A stretch of 64,000 bases of DNA from Geomobilibacter sp964431365 (GTDB taxonomy: Bacteria > Desulfobacterota > Desulfuromonadia > Geobacterales > DSM-12255), in NCBI GenBank assembly GCA_964431365.1, contig CAYSJJ010000010.1, positions 8,380 through 72,379 of the forward strand, in the 5' to 3' direction. Under the pieces are notes generated by a model, which saw nothing but the letters and a program-made list of their open reading frames with translations, was not told the DNA's origin and searched no databases. The translations under genes were made by a program, and so were the position numbers. Shown piece after piece: positions 1 through 9,050 of this stretch. The number at the start of each line of letters is the position of its first letter. Position 1 is the first letter of the stretch.

Positions 1-970
1 ACCCCACGATCATGTCGTCATCGTCCCGGACGTCCTCCAGGTCGCAGACGATGATCCGCTCGCTAGGCAGGGCGGTATAGGCCTTGGCCGTAGCGTCCCA
101 GAGCTCGATCTGCAGGCTCCGCTCCGCCCCGTAGAACGCGGCGGAGGGGTGGAACTGGAACGGGTCGAAGGGGGCCGGCTCGCCGTTCAGCATCCGGCAG
201 GTGATCGGGAGCGGCACGTTCAGCGGCTCGGCCAGGTGGGTCGCCTCGTCCTCGGTCACCGGCAGGTTGAACAGCGGTGTGTCGAGCCCCAGCGGATGGA
301 ACCGGAAGTGCCGGCCGCCGCTGAAATGGGCCGGTGCCAGCGGGGTCCGGCTGAGCGAGAAGGCACGGAGCCGCCAGAGGAAGAGCCCCACGTTCGGGAT
401 GTTCCAATGGCCGCGCCCGGGCTGGATGCGGCGGACCTCCACCGTACGGGCCGAGTCGTCGAACGGGGTACCGAAATACTCCAGTGCCGAGGCGTTGCGC
501 AGGCTGGTGAACGCGCGGTTCCGCGGGCGGAGATGGTTGAGCTGCTGCGTCGTGGCGAGCCGGTCGAAAAACTCGACGGCCCGGGCCGGCTGGCCGGTCA
601 CGTCGCGGGCCAGCTGTTCCAGGACGGCGGCGGTCCCCTTGCGCCGGCGATAGCCGATGGTGTGCCCCACCTCGGCACGGGGAGCGAGCGTGAGCGCCAC
701 ACACCGCAGGCCGAGCAGGTCGGCCAGATACGGCAGCGCCCACGGCGCGGCGGTCTCGACGAAATGGTTGTCGTAGAGCTGCGCCAGCTCCTCCTCCAGC
801 ACCTCGGCCTGGCCGGCGATCACCGCGATGAGCTGGCGGAGCGGACGGAACCGCTCCCCCTCGGCGGCGGGGAGTCCTAAAGACTCCGCCCGCGCCCTCC
901 CCAGCTCCGAGTCGCGCACCCGGTGGATCGTCGGGAGCAGGTTATAGATGGCGTCGGCGTCGAAACTCAT
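1..970 (-). CDS. eCIS baseplate/tail protein (P2 gpI-like), 3' end beyond window
   Basis: The frame is open from the ATG at 970-968 to the window edge, giving 323 residues with no stop, so the gene is cut by the window and not broken. The product starts MSFDADAIYNLLPTIHRVRD and continues with a 'VIAGQAEVLEEELAQLYDN' stretch. That is the pattern of the tail protein I-like proteins that follow the two big baseplate proteins in contractile-tail clusters. Its ATG overlaps the stop of the upstream gene as ATGA, so it is probably translated by coupling. The expected role is in the baseplate or its connection to fibres. The family assignment rests on my reading of the N-terminus and on the position in the operon. 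Confidence 0.75.
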   Translation of the reverse strand, partial: MSFDADAIYNLLPTIHRVRDSELGRARAESLGLPAAEGERFRPLRQLIAVIAGQAEVLEEELAQLYDNHFVETAAPWALPYLADLLGLRCVALTLAPRAEVGHTIGYRRRKGTAAVLEQLARDVTGQPARAVEFFDRLATTQQLNHLRPRNRAFTSLRNASALEYFGTPFDDSARTVEVRRIQPGRGHWNIPNVGLFLWRLRAFSLSRTPLAPAHFSGGRHFRFHPLGLDTPLFNLPVTEDEATHLAEPLNVPLPITCRMLNGEPAPFDPFQFHPSAAFYGAERSLQIELWDATAKAYTALPSERIIVCDLEDVRDDDDMIVG

Positions 971-3723
971 GCGGGTTTCACCTCCAGGGCGATCAGGGAG
1001 TCCGTATCCAGCACCAGCAGCTCCGCAGGGAACACCGCGTCGGCGGCAGCGCCGTCGCCGGGACGGTCGGCGGCGATGATGCCGTTCCACCGGGCCGGCC
1101 GGTCGCTCCGGTGCAGTCTGTCGATATCGACGAAGACGACGCCGGGGACCTCCTGGATGACCGCCATCACGTCGCTCATCGCCACGGGCTGGCCGAATTC
1201 ACGGGCCGCGAAACCGAACCGCCGACAGAGGGCATCCCGTACCGCTCCCCCCACCTTTTCCGGGACCCGGTCGCCTGCCACACGGACCGTTCCCGAGAGC
1301 CGGAACGTCACCGGCCGGAAACTCTTCACCGCCACCGGCAGCAGCGGATTGCCGTAGCCGACCAGCGCCTCCAGCAGATGGCGGTGGGTCTCGCTCTTCT
1401 CCTCGATGGCCGCGCCGTCCGGGCCGGCAACGGTGACCAGAATGCCGCGGCTATGAACGTTCCAGGTCCAGGTCGCCAGCGCCTTGGCCACGCCGCTGAA
1501 GGCGCGGGAGAAATCCTCGTAATCCCGCAGCGACACGAGGCGGTCGAAGGTGAGTACGGTGAGCGGCGCGTTCTCCCGTGCCCGGTCGAGGGTCTCGGGG
1601 TCCTGGCCGCCCGTGGACGGCTGGGGATTCGCAACCTCCTTCACCCCCAGGGGGCGCGTCATCAGGAGGCTGAGCTGCCCCGCCTTCACCACCCCTTCGC
1701 GGCCGGTCCCCTTGCGGTAGATGGCGCGAACGTTCTCGGTGCCGGTCGGCAGGCGCGCCCCGCTCTTTCCGTCGCCGAACTGGACCGTCACCGTACCGTC
1801 GTCGGCCAGACGCGTGACATAGACCCGTTCCCGCGGGCCGCGGCCGAAGAGGGTCGGGACCTCCTGCCACCGCACGTCGTTCACCCATACCTCCAGTGAC
1901 GAGTCGCCCCCCGTGGGGTTCGACGAGGGGGTGAACGTGAGGGGTGGCTGCTTGAGCGTGAAGCGCTGGTGCAACTGGCGGGCGTCGCCACTGCCGAGGA
2001 TCTCGCGCACCGTCTCGCCATGCGTCGCCAGGGCGACGTTGGCAAAGATCGCCATGGAGCCAGGGTCGTAGGCGTGTGCCAGTTCGGCAACGAGCTCCAG
2101 CAGGGTGAAGCCGTCCGTCTCCGTCGCCGACTTCACCAGCGGGGTCTCGAAGAGGAGTTCGCTCTCCGGGTCGGCCGGCAGCAGCTGCAGATCGCGGGGA
2201 GCGGCAACGACCTCCCCCGTGTGGCCGGCTGCGTCCCGCAGCGTCCAGGGCTGGGCCGTCTGGCGATCATCCAGGTCAGGCGCCGGCGACAGCAGATCGA
2301 GCAGGTCGCCCGGCTGGAGCTGATGCTGCGCCCCTGTCACCTCTTTGAGCGACAGCTTCACCACGTCGTCGCGCAGCCGGACGCGCGGCCGGCGTCCCTG
2401 TACGATCAACCGGCGGCCGGCCGGCAGGGTCGGGATGATGCCAGCCAGCGGGACCAGGCGGCCGGAGACCGGCGTAAGCACCGGTGCAGGGGCCCACGGC
2501 AGTTCTTCGCTCTCGATGAACACCGAGACGTTCCGGCGCTGGCCGTCGAAGCGGTTCAGGTTTTCGCCGCGGGCGGTGAGCCGGCTGCAGGTGGCGGTGA
2601 GCGCGAAATCGGTGCAGGAATCCTCCACCACCTCGGTCACGCGGAAGAGCTCGTCGTAACCGGCGTAGGCCACCACGACCCAGCTCCCCGGGACCACCGA
2701 GGGATAGACGGTGTCGAGGTGGAAGACGAATTCGTCGTCGGTTTTCCCCGCGCTGTACCAGGCGCCAAACTGCTTCCACTGGACCGGACTCGCGCTCCAG
2801 TCGATCAACTCCTTCCAGCCGCTCTCTCGTGACATGCCGCGGGCATCGGGCGCGTTGTGGCCGAACACGCTTGCCCGTCGGCGCAGGGCGAAGCATCTGG
2901 CGTTGCGCCGGGCCGGCTGTACGTGGGGCGCCACCGAGCCGAGCGGCTCGTCCACCGTAACGATGGTGCACCCCTTTTCCGGGTCGCCGGTGGGGACGGT
3001 TTCCACGGCCATGACGCGGCGAAAGTCCCAGTTCTCGCTCCCCGGCTGTTCGATCCGCTCGTCCCCGACGATCAGCAGCGTGTCACCCTGCTTGAGATGG
3101 GTGGTCGTCCCCTTGAGATAGAGCTGCCGCTGGCCGAAGTACGGCCTCTGGATGGCGGCGCCCCGCGCGGTGATGCGGTTCCACTCCTTGCGGGCATCGT
3201 CCAGCGCCTCGACGGTCTCGAAGGTCTGCGCCTTCTCCCCCGGACCGGGGAGGCTCTGGACCGTGGTCCCCCGGGCGATGGACCCATACCCGGGCGCCCC
3301 TTTCGCCTCTTCGATGGTGAAGGCGAGGAGCGCGCTGGCAGCCACGCCGGGGTTCAGCTCGTAGCCGATGGCGCGGGCCAGTTCCACCACGCTCCGACGC
3401 TCCGTGGCGGTCCGGAGGAACGACTCGTTGGCGATCCGCTCGCTGTAGAAGCTGAGGATGTCGGCCACCGTGGACCAGCCATCCAGCAGTGCCACCGTGA
3501 AATCGTCCGGCTCCCGTGTCCGGAGGCCGGCCAGCGCCGGCCGCTCCCGGTTGGAGAGCCCTGCCAGCAGGCTCGCCTTGAACCGGGGGTGGGTACCGCA
3601 GCGAAAGGCGATGGCCTGCAGGCCGGGGCGGTTCTCCACCGCCACGGGGGTCTCCGCCTCGATGGCGGCGCAGCAGCCGCAGGGGTCCAGTTCGCGCAGG
3701 GTTGGATCGAGAGGGTTGTTCAT
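967..3723 (-). CDS. eCIS baseplate protein, Afp12-like
   Basis: This 918-residue protein resembles the large second baseplate ('wedge') protein of eCIS clusters. The N-terminus carries a Cys-rich CGCC patch. A stretch around residues 75-130 (DGWSTVADILSFYSERIANE) is typical of 'putative baseplate assembly protein' families. The C-terminal third (VSLRDYEDFSRAFSGVAKA) matches the gpJ/gp6-like baseplate fold. It should form the baseplate wedge with the next gene upstream. It begins at an ATG overlapping the stop of that gene (ATGA at 3723-3720) and its own stop overlaps the following ATG. No regulatory site of its own is visible. Confidence 0.85.
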   Translation of the reverse strand: MNNPLDPTLRELDPCGCCAAIEAETPVAVENRPGLQAIAFRCGTHPRFKASLLAGLSNRERPALAGLRTREPDDFTVALLDGWSTVADILSFYSERIANESFLRTATERRSVVELARAIGYELNPGVAASALLAFTIEEAKGAPGYGSIARGTTVQSLPGPGEKAQTFETVEALDDARKEWNRITARGAAIQRPYFGQRQLYLKGTTTHLKQGDTLLIVGDERIEQPGSENWDFRRVMAVETVPTGDPEKGCTIVTVDEPLGSVAPHVQPARRNARCFALRRRASVFGHNAPDARGMSRESGWKELIDWSASPVQWKQFGAWYSAGKTDDEFVFHLDTVYPSVVPGSWVVVAYAGYDELFRVTEVVEDSCTDFALTATCSRLTARGENLNRFDGQRRNVSVFIESEELPWAPAPVLTPVSGRLVPLAGIIPTLPAGRRLIVQGRRPRVRLRDDVVKLSLKEVTGAQHQLQPGDLLDLLSPAPDLDDRQTAQPWTLRDAAGHTGEVVAAPRDLQLLPADPESELLFETPLVKSATETDGFTLLELVAELAHAYDPGSMAIFANVALATHGETVREILGSGDARQLHQRFTLKQPPLTFTPSSNPTGGDSSLEVWVNDVRWQEVPTLFGRGPRERVYVTRLADDGTVTVQFGDGKSGARLPTGTENVRAIYRKGTGREGVVKAGQLSLLMTRPLGVKEVANPQPSTGGQDPETLDRARENAPLTVLTFDRLVSLRDYEDFSRAFSGVAKALATWTWNVHSRGILVTVAGPDGAAIEEKSETHRHLLEALVGYGNPLLPVAVKSFRPVTFRLSGTVRVAGDRVPEKVGGAVRDALCRRFGFAAREFGQPVAMSDVMAVIQEVPGVVFVDIDRLHRSDRPARWNGIIAADRPGDGAAADAVFPAELLVLDTDSLIALEVKPA

Positions 3724-6374
3724 CGTCCCCCCTTCATGGTGAAGGTCAGTTGTCCGCGGTCCGGGAAGTTCGGATCGCTGTCGAGCCGGACGATCTCCAG
3801 CCGCCCCACCGCGAAGAGACCGTCGGCCGGCACGGTGTCGGCGGTCTCGCCGAGACGACGGAGCGCGGTCACCTCCACGTGCCGAACGCCGGCGACGCTT
3901 TGGGCCGCGGCATAGATGCGGCTCAGGTAGACCGGCTGGCCGAAGGTGAAGTTGTCCGGATGGAAGAAGGCGGCCGAGCCATCGGGGCGGATGCGGCTCC
4001 CGAACAGGGAGCGGAGCGCGGCCAGCACGTCGCTCCGGAAATAGTCGGGCAGGACGCAGACCGTCATCCTGAGATCCAGCGACACCGGGCGGGGGGCGTC
4101 GATCTCCAGGTCGTGCCCGGCCATGCGGAACGGTTCCAGGTGGCGCCGCAGCTCCTCCTCGAACCCGGCATCCACGGGGCGCCCCCCCATGCGGTCCACG
4201 GTCAGGTAGATAGTGTGCCAGCTGCCGGTCCAGCGGAGCGTCGCCGCGGCCCGCTGCACCTCGGGATGCAGCTCCGCCATCCGGGCGTAGTCGTCCGGCG
4301 TCACGGCGCGCTTCGGGACGCGGAACGCCGCCGGCGCGAACTGCTTCACCGCTTCGATGGTCTCCGGCTCCACCCCCCCCCGCGCCGGGAGAGGGTTGGT
4401 CACCGACTCGACATAGGCGGCGGCAGCGCCCAGGGTCTCGCCGACGACATGGGCGATGGCATCGGCGCCGACGTTGCCGGCCGTACCGTTTCCCAGGCGG
4501 TAGACCGCATACAGCTCGCTCCCCTCGCCCGGCCTCATGCCGTTTTCGTCGTCCCCGAAGCGGAGCACCCCCCGTCCCTCGTCATCCACCTCCGCCACGA
4601 ACTCACGGCCGAAGGGGTCCGTGGAGAGGAGGTCGCGCCGGGGGAGCCAGGCGAAGCCACGGTCGCTGCCGAGCCTGACGGCGGGGAGGAGATGCTCCGT
4701 GTCCCACTGGAAGGCCGAGCCGGCGCTTCCCTGCGGGTCGAAGGCAAGGCGGACGCGCTGGCCGGCGACCTGCTGGGTGCGGGTGATCGTTGCGGCCTGT
4801 GTCAGCGGACCGTACGCCAGACGGGGCGAGAAGCGCGGCGGTGCCGATGCCGGATCAGCGTCGCCGCAACAGCCGCAGTCACCCCCCACCGCCACCGGCG
4901 CCAGCACCGGGTTGGGCGACGACGGCGCGCCGAGGGGTTCCGGATCGAGGATCGTCATGCCGTGATCGGCCAGGACCATGTTCCCCCAGACAACGCTGAC
5001 ATCGGGGATGTGCCGCCCCGTGGCGTCGGAGACCGAAGCGAGGCAGAACGGGAAGGGAAGCGCGTCGCCACTCCCCCACTCGATCCCGGTCACCGGCTGT
5101 TCCTGGTCGTCGTCGGTCCGGAAGAGCGGATCGCTCCCCGCGGTCACCCGCGTCAGCCGCACCGCATGGCGACGGGTTCTGTCCGCATCGGCCGGGTCGC
5201 CGCTCTTTGGGCCGAGCACCTCGGCGAAGAGCAGCACGTCGCCCGCTGCCAGGTGGGGAAACGCGCCGAAGAGCGTCGCCTTGACCGCTCCCCTGGGGAG
5301 GCAGCACTGCTCGCTCCCCCAGGTATGGAAGCGCATCTCGTTGTGTGCCGCATGGAGCGTAGCGCTGTGCAGCGGCTCGAAGACCTGGACGGCGCCGGCG
5401 TCGGCGAGCTTCCGGAAGTCGGGCTCCGCTACCGCCGGGTTGTTGCCGGCCCGGGTCAGGAAGCGGGTCCTCCGGACGCGATAGGCGCCGGCTAGCGCCG
5501 GCACCGGTTCGCTCTCAGTGGCGATCCACTGGTCCACGGCGCCGCTCTTCGGCACCAGCAGCCGCGGCAGCTCCACCGGCCCGGGGGCGTCCGGCTTCAA
5601 CCGCACCTGGACCCAGACCCGCGCGTTGCAGCCGTCGTGCATCGGGTAGTCCAGCAGGCGTGCGTGGCGCCGCACCGAAATCCGGCGGTGCGCCGTGCCG
5701 AGGTACGCTTCGGTGGCGATGGCATCCTGGCGGTAGCTGAGGCGGTCCCCCACGTAGGCGAGGAGCTCCACCAGGGTCATCCCCAGGTCGGCCGGGTTCC
5801 GCTCGCGCCACTCCGGCAGGAGGCCGGACATCCGGTCGAGGATGACCTGGCGGAAACTGGCGTAGTCCTTGGCCAGGTAGTCGATCTCCGGAGCCTCCGC
5901 CGCCGGCTGGCGGCAGGCGCTCCGGGGAAGGCAGTCGAACGGGTTCTCGCACTCCACCTTGAACCAGAAATCGATGGCGGCCAGTTCCGGGTCGAGACCG
6001 ATGAGCGGTTCGCCGGCGCTGTTCTCAACCAGTCGGAGCGTGTAGGGGGAGAAGTCGCCGCGGGGGGTGACGTGGATCTCCAGGTAGTCGAACCTTGTCT
6101 TCGCCGGGTCCCGGTAGACCACGGCGACCGTGTCCGTCCGGATGCCGCGGGTCCGTTCGCCGCCGTCGATCTGCACGTTGGCCGCGGTGAGCCCCTGCAG
6201 GCGGGCGAGGAGGCTCGCCGAAAGCTCCTGGCAGAAGAAGATTCGCAACCGGCGCTGCCGCTCGTCCAGCGTCCCCGCCTCCCGGTCGACCACCTCAAGG
6301 TAGTCGATGCCGTTCAGGGTCGGGTGGCTCGCGGCGAGGGCCCGGCGGTTGTCGTCGCAGCAGAAGTAGATCAT
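3720..6374 (-). CDS. eCIS baseplate protein, Afp11/gpJ-like
   Basis: The 884-residue product starts MIYFCCDDNRRAL at 6374. That start overlaps the gp25 stop (ATGA), so I preferred it to a longer in-frame reading. The middle (NPADLGMTLVELLAYVGDRLSYRQD) is the hallmark of the large phage/eCIS baseplate J-type protein, and the C-terminus (VTPDDYARMAELHPEVQRAAATLRW) belongs to the gp6/gpJ fold. With the 918-residue protein it would make the wedge ring around the hub and trigger sheath contraction. Length and order (gp25, J, second J-like, tail protein) match Afp/PVC-type loci. Confidence 0.87.
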   Translation of the reverse strand: MIYFCCDDNRRALAASHPTLNGIDYLEVVDREAGTLDERQRRLRIFFCQELSASLLARLQGLTAANVQIDGGERTRGIRTDTVAVVYRDPAKTRFDYLEIHVTPRGDFSPYTLRLVENSAGEPLIGLDPELAAIDFWFKVECENPFDCLPRSACRQPAAEAPEIDYLAKDYASFRQVILDRMSGLLPEWRERNPADLGMTLVELLAYVGDRLSYRQDAIATEAYLGTAHRRISVRRHARLLDYPMHDGCNARVWVQVRLKPDAPGPVELPRLLVPKSGAVDQWIATESEPVPALAGAYRVRRTRFLTRAGNNPAVAEPDFRKLADAGAVQVFEPLHSATLHAAHNEMRFHTWGSEQCCLPRGAVKATLFGAFPHLAAGDVLLFAEVLGPKSGDPADADRTRRHAVRLTRVTAGSDPLFRTDDDQEQPVTGIEWGSGDALPFPFCLASVSDATGRHIPDVSVVWGNMVLADHGMTILDPEPLGAPSSPNPVLAPVAVGGDCGCCGDADPASAPPRFSPRLAYGPLTQAATITRTQQVAGQRVRLAFDPQGSAGSAFQWDTEHLLPAVRLGSDRGFAWLPRRDLLSTDPFGREFVAEVDDEGRGVLRFGDDENGMRPGEGSELYAVYRLGNGTAGNVGADAIAHVVGETLGAAAAYVESVTNPLPARGGVEPETIEAVKQFAPAAFRVPKRAVTPDDYARMAELHPEVQRAAATLRWTGSWHTIYLTVDRMGGRPVDAGFEEELRRHLEPFRMAGHDLEIDAPRPVSLDLRMTVCVLPDYFRSDVLAALRSLFGSRIRPDGSAAFFHPDNFTFGQPVYLSRIYAAAQSVAGVRHVEVTALRRLGETADTVPADGLFAVGRLEIVRLDSDPNFPDRGQLTFTMKGGR

Positions 6375-6736
6375 TCCGAGACTCTCCGTTGGAACTGGGC
6401 CGTCTGCCGCTCCTGGCTCCGGAGGACGGTGTACTGCACCGTGACGCGGATGCTGGAGTCCTCGCTCTCCACCCGGACCGCCTCCACCCGGATCAGGTCG
6501 CCGAGCCACTGCTGCAGCGCCCCCTGGACCCCCATCTGCACCGCACCGGCCAGGGCATCGTCCATGGGTGCGAAGACCAGCTGCAGGAGCCCGCTGCCGA
6601 AGGTGGGACGGTTGACCCGCTCGCCGGGTGAGGTGAAGAGCAGCTGCTCGATCAGGTCGCGGATATGCCGGTCGCCGGCCGATTCGGCCGTGCGCCCCCG
6701 GTTGTCGAAATGGAACGGAAATGCGACGTTCATCAT
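6371..6736 (-). CDS. eCIS baseplate protein gp25/Afp9-like
   Basis: This 121-residue protein has the gp25/IraD-like fold pattern. The segment 'IRDLIEQLLFTSPGERVNRPTFGSGL' (residues about 25-50) carries the conserved G-E-R and F-G-S residues of the family. A basic beta-rich C-terminus follows. In contractile machines gp25 ties the baseplate wedge to the first sheath ring. Two consecutive ATG codons (6736 and 6733) begin the gene. The first overlaps the PAAR-like gene's stop, so translation is coupled. The length is normal for the family. Confidence 0.9.
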   Translation of the reverse strand: MMNVAFPFHFDNRGRTAESAGDRHIRDLIEQLLFTSPGERVNRPTFGSGLLQLVFAPMDDALAGAVQMGVQGALQQWLGDLIRVEAVRVESEDSSIRVTVQYTVLRSQERQTAQFQRRVSE

Positions 6737-7050
6737 TGCCCCTTTACCCGCGTCTGGGTGACGACGATGTTGAGCGGCACCCCGGTGGGGGTGCAGGTGG
6801 CCTGGCTGTCCTGCAGTACGACCGACATCCCGCCGGCCTTGACCCGCGTGGCGACCGTGGTCCACTGTGCCGTCGCGCACGGCCCCCCGGCATTGGGCGG
6901 AAGCGGGCAGCCGGAGACGGAGTAGCTGCTCGACTGGGTCACCACCTGCTCCCCACCCACCTTGACCCGGGGACAGGTGGTCGTCGGCTGCGCCTGGCCG
7001 CCATGGGAGCAGAGGACCGTGGCCCCCTGCTGCAGCAGAAAGCCCGGCAT
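6733..7050 (-). CDS. PAAR-like spike-tip protein (Afp10-like)
   Basis: The 105-residue protein starts MPGFLLQQGATVLCSHGGQAQP. This resembles the short PAAR-like proteins that cap the spike in eCIS and type VI systems. Several Cys and His residues (C14, H16 and later CP/C pairs) could bind a metal at the tip, as PAAR domains do. It lies between the gpV-type spike gene and gp25, the usual place. Its start overlaps the spike stop by one base (TGATG). I infer that it sharpens the puncturing device and may carry cargo. It has no C-terminal toxin extension. Confidence 0.82.
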   Translation of the reverse strand: MPGFLLQQGATVLCSHGGQAQPTTTCPRVKVGGEQVVTQSSSYSVSGCPLPPNAGGPCATAQWTTVATRVKAGGMSVVLQDSQATCTPTGVPLNIVVTQTRVKGQ

Positions 7051-7550
7051 CAGGTCACCTCCAGGGCGCCGTTGTTCACCGACACCTGGCTGCCGCTCAG
7101 CTTCACCACCGCGCCGCTGCCGTTGTCGATCTCGATCCCCTGGGAGGTCAGGGCGATCTTCTGTCCGCCGGCGGTCTCAAGGGTAATCCCTCCGGCTCCC
7201 GGCGAGTCGTCCAGAGTGATGCTGTGCCCCCCCTTGGTCACGATCATGGTCTTCTTGTAAGGCGGGCTGTTGAGCTTCGACGGCATGTCCGACTGGGAGC
7301 CGAACCAGGCGCCGGTCCAGATCGGGTAATCCGGGTCGCCGTGCTCGAACTCCATCCAGACCCCCGCCCCCACGTCGGGGAGGACGAAGAGCCCCATCCC
7401 GCTCCCGCCGAAGGGGAGACAGGGGAGTGCCCAGCCGCTCTCGTCGTCCCCCAGGACCTCCGGCACCCGCGCCTTGATCCGCCCGAGCATGAGGGGGTCC
7501 TGCACGTCGGTGACCACCCCCCGGAATTTGCCGTAGAACTCCCTGCTCAT
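7050..7550 (-). CDS. eCIS spike, gpV/gp5 OB-fold protein (C-terminal half of Afp8)
   Basis: The 166-residue protein begins MSREFYGKFRGVVTDVQDPL and continues with a gp5/gpV OB-fold (GRIKARVPEVLGDDESGWALPCLPFGG). Glycine-rich repeats follow (KGGHSITLDDSPGAGGITLE), of the kind that form the triangular beta-helix needle. In Afp8/Pvc8 and VgrG this domain is fused to the hub. Here it is a separate gene whose ATG overlaps the hub stop (ATGA at 7550-7547). The product would trimerise below the hub and carry the PAAR-like tip. Confidence 0.9.
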   Translation of the reverse strand: MSREFYGKFRGVVTDVQDPLMLGRIKARVPEVLGDDESGWALPCLPFGGSGMGLFVLPDVGAGVWMEFEHGDPDYPIWTGAWFGSQSDMPSKLNSPPYKKTMIVTKGGHSITLDDSPGAGGITLETAGGQKIALTSQGIEIDNGSGAVVKLSGSQVSVNNGALEVT

Positions 7551-8665
7551 GGCCGCACCGCCGGGGTCAGTGACATGGTCCCCTCCCTGCTGAGGGAGAC
7601 GCTCTGGGTGTACGACCCGCGGTCGATGCGGTGGGAGACCCTTTTCACGTAATAGCAGCCGTCGTGGGCGAACCCTGCCCCGCGCACCCCGATCAGCCGG
7701 CGGGCCCGGATCACCTGGCCGTACCTGACGCTCTCCACCTCGGCATCGCCGGTCACCGTGTCGGGCTGGTTGCTGATGGCGGAGAGGAGCTCCCGCGCCG
7801 TGCCGCTGGCCCCCTGATTCGCCGTGTCACGCAGGAGGGTGACCCTCTTCGCCGGGGTCGGCCGTCCGGCCAGCGGCGGCATCCTGAGCGGCGGCACCGC
7901 CGGGAGGGGAACGACCGACTTGGAGAAGGACTCGATGAAGCTGGCCCGGACCGAGGCGGCGGCAAGCCCTTCCTCGGAGAAGCTGAGGCTGCTCACGTTC
8001 GTCGCCCCACCCACCCCGATGGAGAGGGCGGGCTGCAGGTCACCGCTCCGCACCTTCGGCCCCCAGAACGCCCTGCTGGTGCCGATGGTCACCGGCTCGA
8101 CATAGAAGACGTAGCCGTTCTTCGTGGCCAGACGCCGGATGCAGCGGAGGTCGGTCTCGGCCTGCCGGGGGGTGCGGTCGGTGACCACCGGCGTGTCCGT
8201 CGTCGGGGTGAGCATCGGGATGAGGCCATAGACGGCATATTTGCCCAGTATCCGCTGGACGATGACGGAGTCCGACTGGTTGGGATACTGCTGATTGGTC
8301 TCTTCCAGGTCCATCATCTGGCTGATGTCCTTCCCGGTCACGGTCAGCGTCGACATCCCCGGCTCGTTGCTCGGGCTCATCTGGTGGTTCGTGATCACCC
8401 CGTCGATCAGCACCTCCGGCATGACCCCCATGACCACGGCGATGATGACGCGGTTGAAGATATCCAGCTCGCCGCTCGCCAGCAGCCCGTAGCCGGGAAG
8501 CTTCCCCTTGCCGAGACTGAAGGAGATCTGGAAGCCGTCCCCGGTCTCGTCGTCGCAGGTGACCTGCAGGCCCGTGATCGCCGTCATCACCTCGGATGAG
8601 GCGGGTCGGGGGATGGTGCTCCCCACAAGGAGCATCAGGCGTATGCCGAACTGGCTGGCGAACAT
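7547..8665 (-). CDS. eCIS hub protein, gp27/gpD-like (N-terminal half of Afp8)
   Basis: This is the hub half of a split VgrG/Afp8-type spike (phage late control D, gp27-like). Recognisable parts are 'GDGFQISFSLGKGKLPGYGLL', a 'VLIDGVITNHQMSPSNEPGMSTLTVTG' barrel segment, and 'RCIRRLATKNGYVFYVEPV' near the middle. I chose the ATG at 8665 (372 residues), preceded by a GGGAG site at 5 bp spacing. An upstream in-frame GTG at 8734 also has an AGGAG and would add 23 residues. The hub should bind the tube adaptor above and the gpV trimer below. Confidence 0.86.
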   Translation of the reverse strand: MFASQFGIRLMLLVGSTIPRPASSEVMTAITGLQVTCDDETGDGFQISFSLGKGKLPGYGLLASGELDIFNRVIIAVVMGVMPEVLIDGVITNHQMSPSNEPGMSTLTVTGKDISQMMDLEETNQQYPNQSDSVIVQRILGKYAVYGLIPMLTPTTDTPVVTDRTPRQAETDLRCIRRLATKNGYVFYVEPVTIGTSRAFWGPKVRSGDLQPALSIGVGGATNVSSLSFSEEGLAAASVRASFIESFSKSVVPLPAVPPLRMPPLAGRPTPAKRVTLLRDTANQGASGTARELLSAISNQPDTVTGDAEVESVRYGQVIRARRLIGVRGAGFAHDGCYYVKRVSHRIDRGSYTQSVSLSREGTMSLTPAVRP

Positions 8666-8747
8666 GAACTCTCCCGTTAATTCGTGACGGCTGGCGCTCG
8701 GACACAGTCGCTCCGGCGGCGCGGCATCCGTCACGGACTGAACTCTC

Positions 8748-9047
8748 CTACCCCCCCGGCAGGGCGATCTTGATCGACCGGCCGGTCTCTTCCAGCTCTT
8801 CCGGCCCCATCGCCCCGTTGGCGTCGCAGAGCCGCCAGAACTGCGCCGGGTCCCCCAGGTAACGCGCCGTAATGGTGTCCAGCCGCTCCCCCGCGCCGAC
8901 CGTATGCTCGACGACCACCGTCATCCCTGCCGCAGGGGGTACGAAGCGCCGCCGCACGTAGCGGAGTTCGCGGACGGTCCCGGCCGGCTCGGTCACCTGC
9001 AGGGTTGCGGTTTCACACTCGCTGTAACGACTCGTTTTGTCGAACAT
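8748..9047 (-). CDS. LysM-domain protein of the tube-spike adaptor (split Afp7)
   Basis: This 99-residue protein is almost all one LysM domain: VEHTVGAGERLDTITARYLGDPAQFWRLCDANG at about residues 46-78. In Afp7/Pvc7 a LysM domain is fused to the C-terminus of a tube-like adaptor. Here the adaptor is the separate gene just upstream, three bases away. The pair therefore probably works together as the inter-tube-spike adaptor. Binding to murein is possible but less likely than a structural role, given the neighbours. Confidence 0.85.
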   Translation of the reverse strand: MFDKTSRYSECETATLQVTEPAGTVRELRYVRRRFVPPAAGMTVVVEHTVGAGERLDTITARYLGDPAQFWRLCDANGAMGPEELEETGRSIKIALPGG

Positions 9048-9050
9048 TGT

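Noticed and set aside
63..743. 226-codon minus-strand frame
   Set aside because: It is in a different frame from the tail protein gene 1-970, which has recognisable sequence and couples to its neighbour. The 226-codon product is Arg/Pro-rich noise.
3702..5495. 597-codon open frame on the plus strand
   Set aside because: It is a shadow of the Afp11-like baseplate gene; the minus frame has clear family motifs.
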